Positions 8,548 through 17,005 of a stretch of DNA of 64,000 nt are shown one piece after another. Made by a program: the position numbers and the translations under genes. The stretch covers positions 124,001 through 188,000 of the forward strand of contig NZ_JAGGMI010000003.1 in assembly GCF_017875235.1 (NCBI RefSeq). Reading direction: 5' to 3'. The DNA comes from Asticcacaulis solisilvae. Lineage in GTDB: Bacteria; Pseudomonadota; Alphaproteobacteria; Caulobacterales; Caulobacteraceae. A model generated the notes under the pieces. The model ran no database searches and had not been told where the DNA came from. It worked only from the letters and a program-made list of their open reading frames with translations. The stretch's first letter is position 1. Each line of letters opens with the position of its first letter.

Positions 8548-9485
8548 TTTACGGCCTTCAGAAAGCTGTCCATCTTGTCGACGATCTGCGTCTGCCACGG
8601 ATCGAACAGCCAGACATCGTGCGGCGCATTGGCGAATTCGAGATAGTCATGAGCGATGCCAAAACGGTCGAGCGCGGCCTCGACCTTCTGCCGGCCGACG
8701 GTAAAACGCATAAGGCCGCTGGAGATGATAAGCGTCGGCGGAGACTTGGCGCCGACGTGGGTCGCGGCGCTGGCTTCGGCCCAGGTATCGCCGGCCTTTT
8801 CCCATGAACCGCCGAGCCACAGTCCGGCCGCCGAGGTATCGCCCCTGGCGTTTTCGAACTTCAAGGCTTCCGGGTCGGTGAAGTCGAGCACGCCGTCAAG
8901 GTCGATCACGGCATTGACGCTGGTGTCGCTGCCGGGCTGTTTGAAGAGGTCCTGATCGGCCGTATAGGCCAGAAGCGCCGCCATCTGGCCGCCCGATGAG
9001 GCGCCGCCCAGAGCGAGCTTGGCGAAGCCAAAGTCTTTGGCGTTGGATTTCGCCCACAGGATGGCGTCATTGACGTCGATCAGGCTGGTGGGATAGCGGG
9101 CTTCGGCCGACAGGCGGAACTCCGGCAGGATCACGGTGTAGCCGCGCTGGGAGAGACGGTTGGCCAGGGCGTAGAAGTGCGACTTGTCGCCCGAGCGCCA
9201 CCCACCGCCGTGGATGAGAACGATCCCCTGCCCGTTGGGTTTTGCCGGCAGGAAGACATCGGCATGCAGTTCGCGTTCACCGTCACGTTTGTAGCGCTGG
9301 TCGAAGAGGATTTTCTGGCCGGTTTGCGGCTCGACGGCAGGCCAGGCAATGCCAGGGTATTTGTCCTTATAGCCGTCGAAGCGCTGGGAGATGGTGTAGC
9401 CATCGTCGATCGGGCGCAGGTCGGCTGCGGTGGCCGCGCATGAAACCAGCATGAGAGCAGCAATCGCCGCAAATGTCTTCATCAT
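8544..9485 (-). CDS. Exported alpha/beta hydrolase (BD-FAE/esterase-like)
   Basis: From the ATG at 9485 (GGAG upstream) the product is 313 residues with a signal peptide (KTFAAIAALMLVSCAATAA; the Cys could also make it a lipoprotein). The alpha/beta hydrolase fold is marked by the oxyanion motif HGGGWRSG, the nucleophile elbow GGASSGGQ and a C-terminal His in ANAPHDVW. It resembles the hormone-sensitive-lipase/carboxylesterase branch that often deacetylates plant polysaccharides. Coupling to the pectinesterase suggests removal of acetyl or methyl groups from pectin, which is an inference. The upstream frame up to 9545 is encoded by a palindromic repeat and was left out. Confidence 0.88.
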   Translation of the reverse strand: MMKTFAAIAALMLVSCAATAADLRPIDDGYTISQRFDGYKDKYPGIAWPAVEPQTGQKILFDQRYKRDGERELHADVFLPAKPNGQGIVLIHGGGWRSGDKSHFYALANRLSQRGYTVILPEFRLSAEARYPTSLIDVNDAILWAKSNAKDFGFAKLALGGASSGGQMAALLAYTADQDLFKQPGSDTSVNAVIDLDGVLDFTDPEALKFENARGDTSAAGLWLGGSWEKAGDTWAEASAATHVGAKSPPTLIISSGLMRFTVGRQKVEAALDRFGIAHDYLEFANAPHDVWLFDPWQTQIVDKMDSFLKAVK

Positions 9486-9502
9486 CCCGCTCCAACTTAA
9501 AT

Positions 9503-9683
9503 CCCCTCTCCCCGCTTGCGGGGAGAGGGTTAGGGTGAGGGGCAAACGGACATTGCGGCGCTCTCTTGGCGTCTAAAGGCCCCTCACCCGATCGCCTTCG
9601 CCTTGCTCGGCTCTCGTCCTCTCCCCGCAAGCAGGGAGAGGTAAGATTTAAAGGCTCTTCTCCCCGTGAAACGGGGAGAGGAG
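9503..9683. repeat. Cluster of three REP-like palindromic repeats
   Basis: Three palindromic units lie between the TonB receptor gene and the hydrolase gene. Unit 1 (9503-9543) has the stem CCTCTCCCCG / CGGGGAGAGG followed by TAGGGTGAGGGGC. Unit 2 (about 9580-9641) is its inverted copy, with a 27-base insert replacing the short linker. Unit 3 (9657-9683) is a simpler stem, CTCCCCGT / ACGGGGAG. Such units are typical dispersed intergenic repeats of proteobacteria. They could attenuate or stabilise transcript between the receptor and the downstream hydrolase genes. Confidence 0.8.
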
Positions 9684-9697
9684 AAGAAAGCACGAGC

Positions 9698-12682
9698 CTA
9701 GTACTTGTACCTTACCCCAACAACCCACTGGCTGCCGGTATGAGTGTATTCGCGCGTCAGGTCCATCACGCCCGTATCGCCGGTACCGTAGATGCGCTCG
9801 ACTTCATCCGTGATGTTGATCCCTTCCAGCGTCAGGGTCAGGTTGTCATTGATCTTGTAGAAAGACGCAAAGTCGACATGGGTCGGACCGTACTTGCGTT
9901 CCTGGACGTGGCCATTGCCGCCCGGCTCGCTGATCAGGTAGTCGTCACGCTTGTTGACCGATACCCGCGCCCCCAGTTGCTCGGTGTCATAATAGAGCGT
10001 GAAGTTGTACGAATTCGGCGACAGGCCGGTCGAATCCTTGGCTTCGACATGCGTATAGTTCGACGCCACGCCCAGGTTCGACCACAGGCCCGGCAGGAAG
10101 GTCAGCGGCTGGTTATAGGTCAGCTCGAAGCCCTTGACGCTGTTGCCGTCATCGCTGTTGACAGGGATGGTAAAGGTATAGGGCACAGTCGCCGGATCGG
10201 CGTTGTAGGATGTGTCATACAATGGATCGGCATAGATGGCCGGCCACAGCGACGGATCGATCATCTGGGTCACGACGTCGGTCTTGAGCGACCTCACGAT
10301 GTCCTTGTTGAACACCGCCAGCGACAGCAGGCCTTCGCGGCCAAAGTACCATTCAACGCTCAGGTCGGTATCGTTCGACTCGTAGGGCTTCAACGACGGA
10401 TTGCCGACATTGCCGACCGTGCGCGTCGTATAGCCGAAGACCGGCCCGGCGATATTGAGCGTCGACAATCCCGGACGCGTCATGCTGCGTCCGTAGGCGG
10501 CGCGCACCACCAGGTCGGAACGGACATCCAGCGCCAGGTTGATCGACGGCAGGTAGTTGTCGTACGACACCTTGGTTTCGACAGGCGTACCCTTGACCAC
10601 CGCCGACGAGGTCACATTGGTGCGGACAAAACGAAGACCGGTATTGGTCCGCAGGCGCATGCCGGCCACGTCGTATTCGCCGTTCATTTCGGCATAGGCG
10701 CCGATCGTTTCTTCGCCGACCTTCCAGCCGGCGCCGACGTTGTCGGTATAGCCCGGCGCGACGATCCCCGCCGCCGCGATAGCGTCGAAGTCGGCGACGC
10801 GGAACTTTTGCAACTCGCCGTCCAGCCCCTTGCCGAAGTTATCGATCGGGAAGGCCATGGTATAGGCCGACGGGTTGAAGGTCGGCGCGGCGCCCAGACC
10901 TTCGGAATAGGCAACCGTGCGGTCGTTGTAGTTCAGGCCCGCCTTGATATTGAAGCTGTCGGCCTGATAGGTCGCGTCGAACTTCGACGTCAGGTTCTGC
11001 TTTTTGACATTGTTGATGCGGTTCGACGCCGTCTGGGCGTTGATATAGTTGGACGCCAGGTTTGGATCGTAACCGCCGAAGCTGACTTCCGGAATATATT
11101 CGTTGTCGCGGTAGTCGTAAGAATAGGCGTGCGGCACCGAGCGGTAATAGAAGCGCAGTTCGGTGCGGTCGGCGTCATCCGTCGCCTGGCCGATCATGGC
11201 ATCCAGGGCCAGCCTGTCGGTGACCTGGAACTTGCCGGACAGCACGACCTGATCGAAGGACGACTTCGATTCCTGATGGCGGCTTTCGTACCAGGAGGTC
11301 ACGTCGTTGAAGCTGGCGGCCACCAGCGTCTTGCCGTCGGCGCCGATGGTGAACGACACCGGCGTCTGGCCGGTAAAGTTGCCGGCCGGACCGTGGGTCA
11401 GCAGCCACTCCATCGAGTTGTAGCTGAAGCGGTCATTGGTCAGCTCCGAATGCAGCAGGTCGAGCGTGATGACCGCGCTGTCCGAGGGCTTGTACTGTAA
11501 CGCTCCCGTCAGGCCGACGCGCTTCTGGTCGTTACCGAAGAAGTCGGCGCGCGGCAGGCGCGGCGCCCACAGGCAGTCAAGCGGATCGGCAGCGCCGCAC
11601 GCCGTCGACGGCGTGCCGGTAACGGTCGGATTGGTGTCGGCCCACGAGTCGCCATTGGCCCTGGGCGAGGTCCAGCGTACGCTGGAATAGCCTTCCTGAT
11701 GGACAGTGCGGTTCGACACCGCGGCCGAGAACAGTGTCCCCAGCTTGCCGTCCATGAACTTTTTGCTGACCAGGAAGGCCAGGCGCGGATCGGCCTTTTC
11801 GGTCAGGGAATTGTAGTTGGCCTGGGCCGAGGCCGTCAGGGTGAAGTCGTCACGGAAATCGAACGGACGCGCCGAATAAAGACCGACCGTGCCGGCGATG
11901 CCGCCCTCTTCGGTCGAGGCCTTCTGCGTCTTTTCGATGTCGATGCGGTTGAACAGTTCCGACGCGAACAGATGGAAGTCAAAGGCGCGCCCGGCATTGA
12001 GCGTCACGCCGCCGGTGTCGAGGCCGTCAGAGCTGGCCGGCACCTCCATGCCGTTCAGCGTGGTGCGGGTAAAGTCGGGCCCGAAGCCGCGCAGGGTAAT
12101 GTTGCGCCCCTCCCCGCCTTCGCGCGTCATGGCGACGCCCGGCACGCGCTGGAGGGATTCCGCCAGGTTGAGGTCCGGCATCTTGCCGATGTCCTCGGCG
12201 ACGATGCTTTCGATGCTGTTGGCGGCCTTGCGCTTGATGCCGCGCGCCTTGTTGAGCGATCCGCGGATGCCGGTGACGACGACCTCTTCCGACTCGACCG
12301 CTTCCGAAGCGGCCTCGCCGGCCGGCAGGGCCGCGCTGGCCGGGATGATCTGCGCCGGTTGCGCGCCTTGCGCCGCGGCCAGGACGATAACGCCGTTCGA
12401 CTGCGTCACCGGTGTCATGTTCGTGCCGTTCAGCAGGCGCGACAGGCCTTCGCGCACCGGCATGGTGCCCTGCACGGCCGAGGTGCGCTGGCCCGCGACG
12501 AGCTTTTCAGGCGCCACCAGTTGCAGGTCGGCCTGCTCGGCGAATTGTTGGATGCCCTTTTGCGCCGCCTGGGCGGGGACATTGAACGTCTTGACCTGCG
12601 CGACCGCAGGCATGGCGGAGACCATCAGCAGGGTGGTTCCCGCCAAAAGCCAGTGTCCGGAAAGCACGCGTGCGTTCCTCAT
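9698..12682 (-). CDS. TonB-dependent receptor with STN signalling domain
   Basis: The 994-residue outer-membrane transporter starts at the ATG at 12682 behind AGGAGGAA. It has a signal peptide (to about residue 29), a secretin/TonB N-terminal (STN) domain at about 30-85 typical of transducer receptors, a linker and a TonB-box region (EEVVVTGIRGSL). A plug domain with GKMPDLNLAESLQRVPGV and a 22-strand barrel follow, ending in the aromatic VGVRYKY. The IRGSLNKAR... plug type is common in the large oligosaccharide-transporting receptors of Caulobacterales and Xanthomonads. With the FecR and ECF sigma genes just upstream and the pectinesterase and hydrolase genes downstream, a pectin oligosaccharide ligand is likely but not proven. 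Confidence 0.93.
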   Translation of the reverse strand: MRNARVLSGHWLLAGTTLLMVSAMPAVAQVKTFNVPAQAAQKGIQQFAEQADLQLVAPEKLVAGQRTSAVQGTMPVREGLSRLLNGTNMTPVTQSNGVIVLAAAQGAQPAQIIPASAALPAGEAASEAVESEEVVVTGIRGSLNKARGIKRKAANSIESIVAEDIGKMPDLNLAESLQRVPGVAMTREGGEGRNITLRGFGPDFTRTTLNGMEVPASSDGLDTGGVTLNAGRAFDFHLFASELFNRIDIEKTQKASTEEGGIAGTVGLYSARPFDFRDDFTLTASAQANYNSLTEKADPRLAFLVSKKFMDGKLGTLFSAAVSNRTVHQEGYSSVRWTSPRANGDSWADTNPTVTGTPSTACGAADPLDCLWAPRLPRADFFGNDQKRVGLTGALQYKPSDSAVITLDLLHSELTNDRFSYNSMEWLLTHGPAGNFTGQTPVSFTIGADGKTLVAASFNDVTSWYESRHQESKSSFDQVVLSGKFQVTDRLALDAMIGQATDDADRTELRFYYRSVPHAYSYDYRDNEYIPEVSFGGYDPNLASNYINAQTASNRINNVKKQNLTSKFDATYQADSFNIKAGLNYNDRTVAYSEGLGAAPTFNPSAYTMAFPIDNFGKGLDGELQKFRVADFDAIAAAGIVAPGYTDNVGAGWKVGEETIGAYAEMNGEYDVAGMRLRTNTGLRFVRTNVTSSAVVKGTPVETKVSYDNYLPSINLALDVRSDLVVRAAYGRSMTRPGLSTLNIAGPVFGYTTRTVGNVGNPSLKPYESNDTDLSVEWYFGREGLLSLAVFNKDIVRSLKTDVVTQMIDPSLWPAIYADPLYDTSYNADPATVPYTFTIPVNSDDGNSVKGFELTYNQPLTFLPGLWSNLGVASNYTHVEAKDSTGLSPNSYNFTLYYDTEQLGARVSVNKRDDYLISEPGGNGHVQERKYGPTHVDFASFYKINDNLTLTLEGINITDEVERIYGTGDTGVMDLTREYTHTGSQWVVGVRYKY

Positions 12683-12749
12683 GAAGTTCCTCCTGTTTCG
12701 TGCTGGTACCTTTTTGGGCACCTTATTATCGAGGGCGTATCCGCCTCTC

Positions 12750-13742
12750 TTATTGTCCGATGCCTGAGGTTTCGGCTTCCGTAGACCCATCGTTAATTTT
12801 TTTGACGCCGATGTAGATTGTCGTATCGGTGCGCGTCACTTCGGCATCGAAGGCCTGCGCCACGGCATTGGAAAAGCCTTCGGGATCATCGGTGGAAAAC
12901 CGGCCGAACAGGCGCTCGCCGCCAAGCGCCGCGTCCCTGATGACGATCTGTGTCCGGTTATAGCGGTTATAATCCGACGCCACGTCCGCCAGCGTCTTGC
13001 CGGCCAGGGCGATCTTGCCTTCGCGCCACGCCAGCGCGTTATCGACGACTTCGGGCGCGTGATAAACCGCCGCCTCGGCCTCGCCGATAAAGGTGCGATC
13101 GCCGGCCTTCAGGATCACGGCCGGACGGTCGGCGCCATTAAACCAGGCCTTGACCGTGCCTTCGGTAACCAGGACTTCGGCGCCATTGTCGCGGCGGCGG
13201 ACCGAAAAGGCCGTGCCGACCGCCTGGACGCGTGCATCGCCCGCCGCCACGACGAAGGGGCGTTCAGGATTTTTGGCGACCTTGAACCAGACCTCGCCCT
13301 TGACCAGTTCGACATGGCGCTGCTTTTCCGTCATGGCGACGCGGATGGCGCTTTGGGTATTGATGGCGGCGATCGAGCCGTCGCTCATCGGCAGGCGGCG
13401 GATTTCACCGGTTCGCGTGGCCGTTTCCTCGCCGCGCAGGGTGACGAACAGCCCTGCCCCACACGCGGCCATCAGCCCGGCGGCGATCCCGCCACTGGTC
13501 AGCACCTTGCGCCGCGACACGGCATCGCGCACCGCCGGCCAGGCCGTGGACGGCCCAAGCGCCTTGGCGCGCGACAGCGACGACCACGCCGCCTGCGCAC
13601 GCAGCAATGCGCCGCGCCGGCGTGGGTCGCCGGCCAGCCAAGTGCCTAGCGCCGCCTCGTCCTCGGGGCTCAAGGGGCGATCCTTGACGGCCCACAGGCT
13701 GGCGGCCACCTCTATCTGTTCACTGGTTTCGGGCGGCGTCAC
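12750..13742 (-). CDS. FecR-family anti-sigma factor / signal transducer
   Basis: The 330-residue protein has the standard FecR layout. A cytoplasmic N-terminal anti-sigma domain (DUF4880-like: AASLWAVKDRPLSPEDEAALGTWLAGDPRR in two short runs) spans residues 10-55. One membrane segment lies at about 82-102, followed by the periplasmic FecR domain with VELVKGEVWFKV and VQAVGTAFSVRR. A C-terminal STN-like module follows (LADVASDYNRYN). It starts with GTG at 13742 and overlaps the end of the ECF sigma gene by 23 bp, so synthesis is coupled. It would pass the signal from the STN domain of the receptor to the sigma factor. Confidence 0.93.
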   Translation of the reverse strand: MTPPETSEQIEVAASLWAVKDRPLSPEDEAALGTWLAGDPRRRGALLRAQAAWSSLSRAKALGPSTAWPAVRDAVSRRKVLTSGGIAAGLMAACGAGLFVTLRGEETATRTGEIRRLPMSDGSIAAINTQSAIRVAMTEKQRHVELVKGEVWFKVAKNPERPFVVAAGDARVQAVGTAFSVRRRDNGAEVLVTEGTVKAWFNGADRPAVILKAGDRTFIGEAEAAVYHAPEVVDNALAWREGKIALAGKTLADVASDYNRYNRTQIVIRDAALGGERLFGRFSTDDPEGFSNAVAQAFDAEVTRTDTTIYIGVKKINDGSTEAETSGIGQ

Positions 13743-14298
13743 GCTTCAACTCCTTTTGCGATCCCTGGCCCTGATCCTCCGAGGCCATGGACCGCATGAT
13801 CAGCCGCAGACCCTTTGCGGCTTCATTTTCAACCGTGGTTTCGCTCAGGCCCAGCACCCTGGCGATTTCCTTCTGCGGCATGCCCTGCACTTTCCGCATC
13901 TCGAACACCTGTCTGCAGCGCGACGGCAGGGCCGCGATCAGCCGCATAACGCGCTTGAGTTCATGGCGCGCCGCGGTTTCGCGTTCGGGCGACGGCGCGT
14001 CGCTCATGACGTCGAGGCGATCGATCTCGTCGACGCTGTCTATGCGGACGATCCGCGCCCGGCGGATGCGCATGAAGGCTATGTTCTTGGCGACCGTGAA
14101 GAAATAGGCGCGCGGTGACAGGATGTGCTCGACGGTGGAAAGCTCCGCGATCTTGCAATAGGCTTCCTGGATAATGTCCTCGACGTCCTCGCGGCCCAAC
14201 CGCGCCCGCCGCAACCAGGCGCGCAGATCCGCTTCGTGCGGCAGGATGTTTGCTCCCACCCAGCGGATAATATGGTCCGGCGCCGATTCCATAGACAT
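13720..14298 (-). CDS. FecI-type ECF sigma factor
   Basis: The 192-residue protein has a region 2 with EDIIQEAYCKI and YFFTVAKNIA. Its region 4 carries LPSRCRQVFEMRKVQGMPQ and EIARVLGLSETTVENEAAKG, the helix-turn-helix for the -35 element. The ATG at 14298 follows AGGAGC. It leads the FecR and TonB receptor genes and is the first gene of the surface-signalling cascade. The family is normally activated when a ligand-loaded receptor signals through FecR. No other regulator is visible upstream. Confidence 0.93.
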   Translation of the reverse strand: MSMESAPDHIIRWVGANILPHEADLRAWLRRARLGREDVEDIIQEAYCKIAELSTVEHILSPRAYFFTVAKNIAFMRIRRARIVRIDSVDEIDRLDVMSDAPSPERETAARHELKRVMRLIAALPSRCRQVFEMRKVQGMPQKEIARVLGLSETTVENEAAKGLRLIMRSMASEDQGQGSQKELKRDAARNQ

Positions 14299-14444
14299 GC
14301 TCCTGATCTATTAGATGCCTGAGGATCACGCTTCCGTAAAACAACATCACAAATTTATGTATTTGCCACTTTTGTGCTCCGAAACCGGCCACTTCGCGGC
14401 TCAAAGCGCCATTTTTCGGACCTTATTTGCCGATTACAGTGAAC

Positions 14445-14477
14445 CAACAAGGCTAGGTAATGGGCGACTCCTTGTTG
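14445..14477 (+). promoter_or_regulatory. Inverted repeat in the leader of the OmpA-like gene
   Basis: CAACAAGG (14445-14452) and CCTTGTTG (14470-14477) form a perfect 8-bp stem with a 17-base loop, ending 12 bases before the ATG at 14490. It could be an operator or an mRNA hairpin that covers the ribosome-binding site. No known factor is matched. Confidence 0.4.
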
Positions 14478-14489
14478 AAAAGGCTCTCG

Positions 14490-15053
14490 ATGAAAACGTT
14501 TAAAACCGGTGCTCTGCTGCTCGCGCTTCCCCTGATGCTCACGGTTTCGGCTTGCGCCAGCCACAAATATGTCGATGAAAAAGTCGGTGTCGTAAATGGC
14601 CGCGTCGATCAGCACGACGCTCATCTGACCCAGCTCGACCAGACGACGCAGGAGGCGCTCAACCGCGCCACCGCCGCCGGCAAGCTGGCCGAAGGCAAGT
14701 TCAACTATTCGATCGTGCTCAGCGACGACAGCATCAAGTTCGACACCGAAAAGGCCAACCTGTCCGACGCCGCCAAGGCGACCCTGACCGATCTCGCCAC
14801 GCGGCTGAAGAGCGACAACCGCAATGTTTATCTGGAAATCCAGGGCTATACGGACTCGACCGGCACTGACGCCGTCAACTATCGCCTGGGCGCGGAACGG
14901 GCCGACAGCGTCCGCCGCTTCCTGAACAGCCAGGGCGTATCGCTCAATCGCATGGCGTCGATCTCGTACGGCTCCGAACAACCCGTGGCGAGCAACAGCA
15001 ACGCGTCCGGCCGCGCCGCCAACCGCCGCGTCGTCATCGTGGTTCTGTCGTAA
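14490..15053 (+). CDS. OmpA-family outer-membrane lipoprotein
   Basis: From the ATG at 14490 (AAAGG upstream) the product is 187 residues. A lipoprotein signal ends at LTVSAC, followed by a short helical segment with repeated Asp/Gln/Leu (coiled-coil like, residues 25-60), then a complete OmpA peptidoglycan-binding domain at about 70-187. That domain contains IQGYTDSTGTDAVNYRLGAERADSVRRFL (read here in two overlapping parts) and the closing NRRVVIV. Asp and Arg residues that bind diaminopimelate are present. It resembles Pal and the small OmpA lipoproteins of Caulobacterales that anchor the outer membrane to peptidoglycan. It stands alone, with a palindromic repeat after it. Confidence 0.92.
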   Translation: MKTFKTGALLLALPLMLTVSACASHKYVDEKVGVVNGRVDQHDAHLTQLDQTTQEALNRATAAGKLAEGKFNYSIVLSDDSIKFDTEKANLSDAAKATLTDLATRLKSDNRNVYLEIQGYTDSTGTDAVNYRLGAERADSVRRFLNSQGVSLNRMASISYGSEQPVASNSNASGRAANRRVVIVVLS

Positions 15054-15070
15054 GACTTTTCCTTCCTACT

Positions 15071-15123
15071 CCTCCCCACATTGTGGGGAGGGGGGCCATC
15101 TGCGGAGCAGATGGTGGTGGGGC
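15071..15123. repeat. Two-hairpin palindromic repeat, solo copy
   Basis: Hairpin 1 is CCTCCCCACA / TTGTGGGGAGG and hairpin 2 is CCATCTGC / GCAGATGG, followed by a GGTGGGGCC tail. The same architecture and the same second hairpin recur at 28049-28110 beside the DUF559 gene. This copy has no gene inside it. It lies between the convergent OmpA-like and tandem-REC genes and may serve as a terminator. Confidence 0.8.
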
Positions 15124-15157
15124 CTTCTTTCCAAGCCCCTAAAAGGTGCCTTCAGCC

Positions 15158-15970
15158 CTACCCCGCCTTCGCGGCCGGGACTTCCTCGGCGGGTGCCTCA
15201 TCCTTGCCCAGCACCTTGGCGACCAGGTGGATCAGGTCGCGCATATCGAAGGGCTTCGGCAATTGCTCGACCGCGCCGACGTGGCGGGACGCCGCCAGCA
15301 CCTGCTTGGGATCGACCTTGTTCTCGATCCCGGCCGACATGGCGATGATATTGATGTGCGGCCACTCGCTGCGGATCTTCATGATGCCTTCGATCCCGCC
15401 CATGCCCGGCATGAAGATGTCGGCGATGACCACGTCGACCATGTCGAGATTGGTCTTGGCAAACGCCTGCTCCATCGTCTCGGCGACCGAGATCTGATAG
15501 CCCATCTCAGCCAGCACGGTCGAGATCAGGGTGCGCAGATTGGCGTTGTCCTCGACCACCAGCAGGTGCTTCTTGGCCTTGCGGTCGCGGTGATACTTGG
15601 TCGTGTCGTTCAGAAGCGTCTTCAGCCGCTCGGGCGAAAACGGCTTGGGCATGATGAATTCGGCGCCCAGCGCGCGGGCCTGGTCGAAGGTCTGCTGCAC
15701 GCCCTGGCGGCCATAGACGGTATCGGCCATGATGGCCAGCGGCGTCGCCGGCGCGCGTTCGCGGATCTGGTCCATGATCTTGAAGGTACTGTCCGGGCCG
15801 ACATAAGCCTCGAACATCAGCAGATGGAACTTGGTGGCGCGCATCATCGACAGCGCCATCTTCTGGTCGAACGCCAGGATGGCGGACCACTTTTCCTTCT
15901 CCAGCATCTTTGAAATGTACTGGGCCTGGCCGCCGTGGCTGTCCAGTACAAGTACGCTACCCCTACTCAT
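15158..15970 (-). CDS. Tandem receiver-domain protein with degenerate first REC
   Basis: The 270-residue protein consists of two receiver domains and no output domain. REC1 (about 4-120) has lost the acidic pair (LVLDSHGGQ) and has Glu in place of the phospho-acceptor Asp (LLMFEAYVG), but keeps the MPKPF lysine. REC2 (about 134-250) is canonical with VVEDN, acceptor Asp in VVIADIFMPGMGG, the Ser of IIAMSAG and Lys in LPKPF. An Ala/Glu-rich tail follows. The next gene on the same strand is a full-length paralogue with two intact domains, so this copy has diverged. It may be a scaffold or phosphate sink in a phosphorelay; the partner kinase is unknown. Confidence 0.9.
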   Translation of the reverse strand: MSRGSVLVLDSHGGQAQYISKMLEKEKWSAILAFDQKMALSMMRATKFHLLMFEAYVGPDSTFKIMDQIRERAPATPLAIMADTVYGRQGVQQTFDQARALGAEFIMPKPFSPERLKTLLNDTTKYHRDRKAKKHLLVVEDNANLRTLISTVLAEMGYQISVAETMEQAFAKTNLDMVDVVIADIFMPGMGGIEGIMKIRSEWPHINIIAMSAGIENKVDPKQVLAASRHVGAVEQLPKPFDMRDLIHLVAKVLGKDEAPAEEVPAAKAG

Positions 15971-16058
15971 AACCGCTCTCCTCGAGGCAGGTTGTCCGAG
16001 TGATTTTGACGCGAGTGTAAATTAGGAGGGATTAACAAGCCGGAAACGGCGTTATTCG

Positions 16059-16844
16059 TTACGCCGCCAGCGATTTTTCGCTCAAAACCGCTTCAACCAG
16101 AAACGTCAGGTCGGTCGCGGTAAACGGTTTCGGCAAAAGCGCATGGGCGCCGATATGCTTCGCGGCTGACAGGACCTGCGTGCTTTCGACCTTCGCTTCC
16201 GCGCCGGCCGACATGGCGACGATCGACACTTCGGGCCAGGTCGACTTGATAATGCTGATCCCTTCGATCCCGCCCATCCCCGGCATGAAGATGTCGGTGA
16301 TGACGATGTCGACGTGAGCGATGTCGATCCGTTCGAACGCCTCTTCCATAGAGCGCGCCTCGGAAATACGGTAGCCCTTTTCGGCCAGGGCCATGGTCGT
16401 CAGCTTGCGCACCACGCGGCAGTCGTCGACGACCAGGATATGTTTCGGCGGCACCGGCGCACGGCGCATCTTGATCGCCTCGTCGAGGATGATCTCAAGC
16501 TGTTCCGGCGAAAACGGCTTGGGCAGGACGAAGTCGGCCTGGGCCTGGCGGGCGGCGTTCAACGTTGCATTGAGCGCGGCGCCGCCTGCCCCGCCGGCGG
16601 TCATGATGGCGATCGGCACATTGCGCGCCATCTCGCGGACCTCGGGCAGGTGCATCAGCGTATTGCCGCCTTCGACATAGACGTCGAACAGCATCAGGTC
16701 GACGCGGTTGACCTTGAGCTGGGCAAAGGCGGTCTTGTGGTCAAAGCTCAACACCGCCGACCACCCCAGGTTGGTCAGCATGCGGGAAATCAGTTGGGCC
16801 TGAACGCGGCTGTCTTCGAGTACTAAGACTGTGCCTTTCGACAT
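16059..16844 (-). CDS. Tandem receiver-domain protein
   Basis: The 261-residue protein has two receiver domains and no DNA-binding or enzymatic output. REC1 (about 4-122) has the ED pair (VLVLEDSRVQ), Asp in LMLFDVYVEGG, Thr in IAIMTAG and Lys in LPKPF. REC2 (about 134-255) has VVDDC, Asp in IVITDIFMPGMGG and Lys in LPKPF. It is a clear paralogue of the 15158-15970 product (identical FMPGMGGIEG block), and its REC1 resembles the single-REC protein at 23337-23750. The two tandem genes are 88 bp apart on the same strand and may be co-transcribed. Confidence 0.9.
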   Translation of the reverse strand: MSKGTVLVLEDSRVQAQLISRMLTNLGWSAVLSFDHKTAFAQLKVNRVDLMLFDVYVEGGNTLMHLPEVREMARNVPIAIMTAGGAGGAALNATLNAARQAQADFVLPKPFSPEQLEIILDEAIKMRRAPVPPKHILVVDDCRVVRKLTTMALAEKGYRISEARSMEEAFERIDIAHVDIVITDIFMPGMGGIEGISIIKSTWPEVSIVAMSAGAEAKVESTQVLSAAKHIGAHALLPKPFTATDLTFLVEAVLSEKSLAA

Positions 16845-17005
16845 CTCGTCCCCCTATATGACAGTGCGCAGACTTTAGCATAAAGCCGTTATGCCAAGGT
16901 AAACGGAACTGTCACATTCGCTAAAAAACCTTTGCGTTGAAACGGTTACGATGTCACCGGTGTCGTGCTTGCGCTTCACCGCCGAACGCCTCTATGAATG
17001 CGGCC

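Noticed and set aside
9566-11500. A 644-codon open frame antisense to the TonB receptor with FecI/FecR
   Set aside because: Starts in the palindromic repeats and shows only Arg/Val/Gly-rich sequence; the receptor frame is complete.
13093-14118. Plus-strand frames opposite the FecR and ECF sigma genes
   Set aside because: High-GC shadows; the minus-strand products have complete FecR and sigma domains and overlapping coupled starts.
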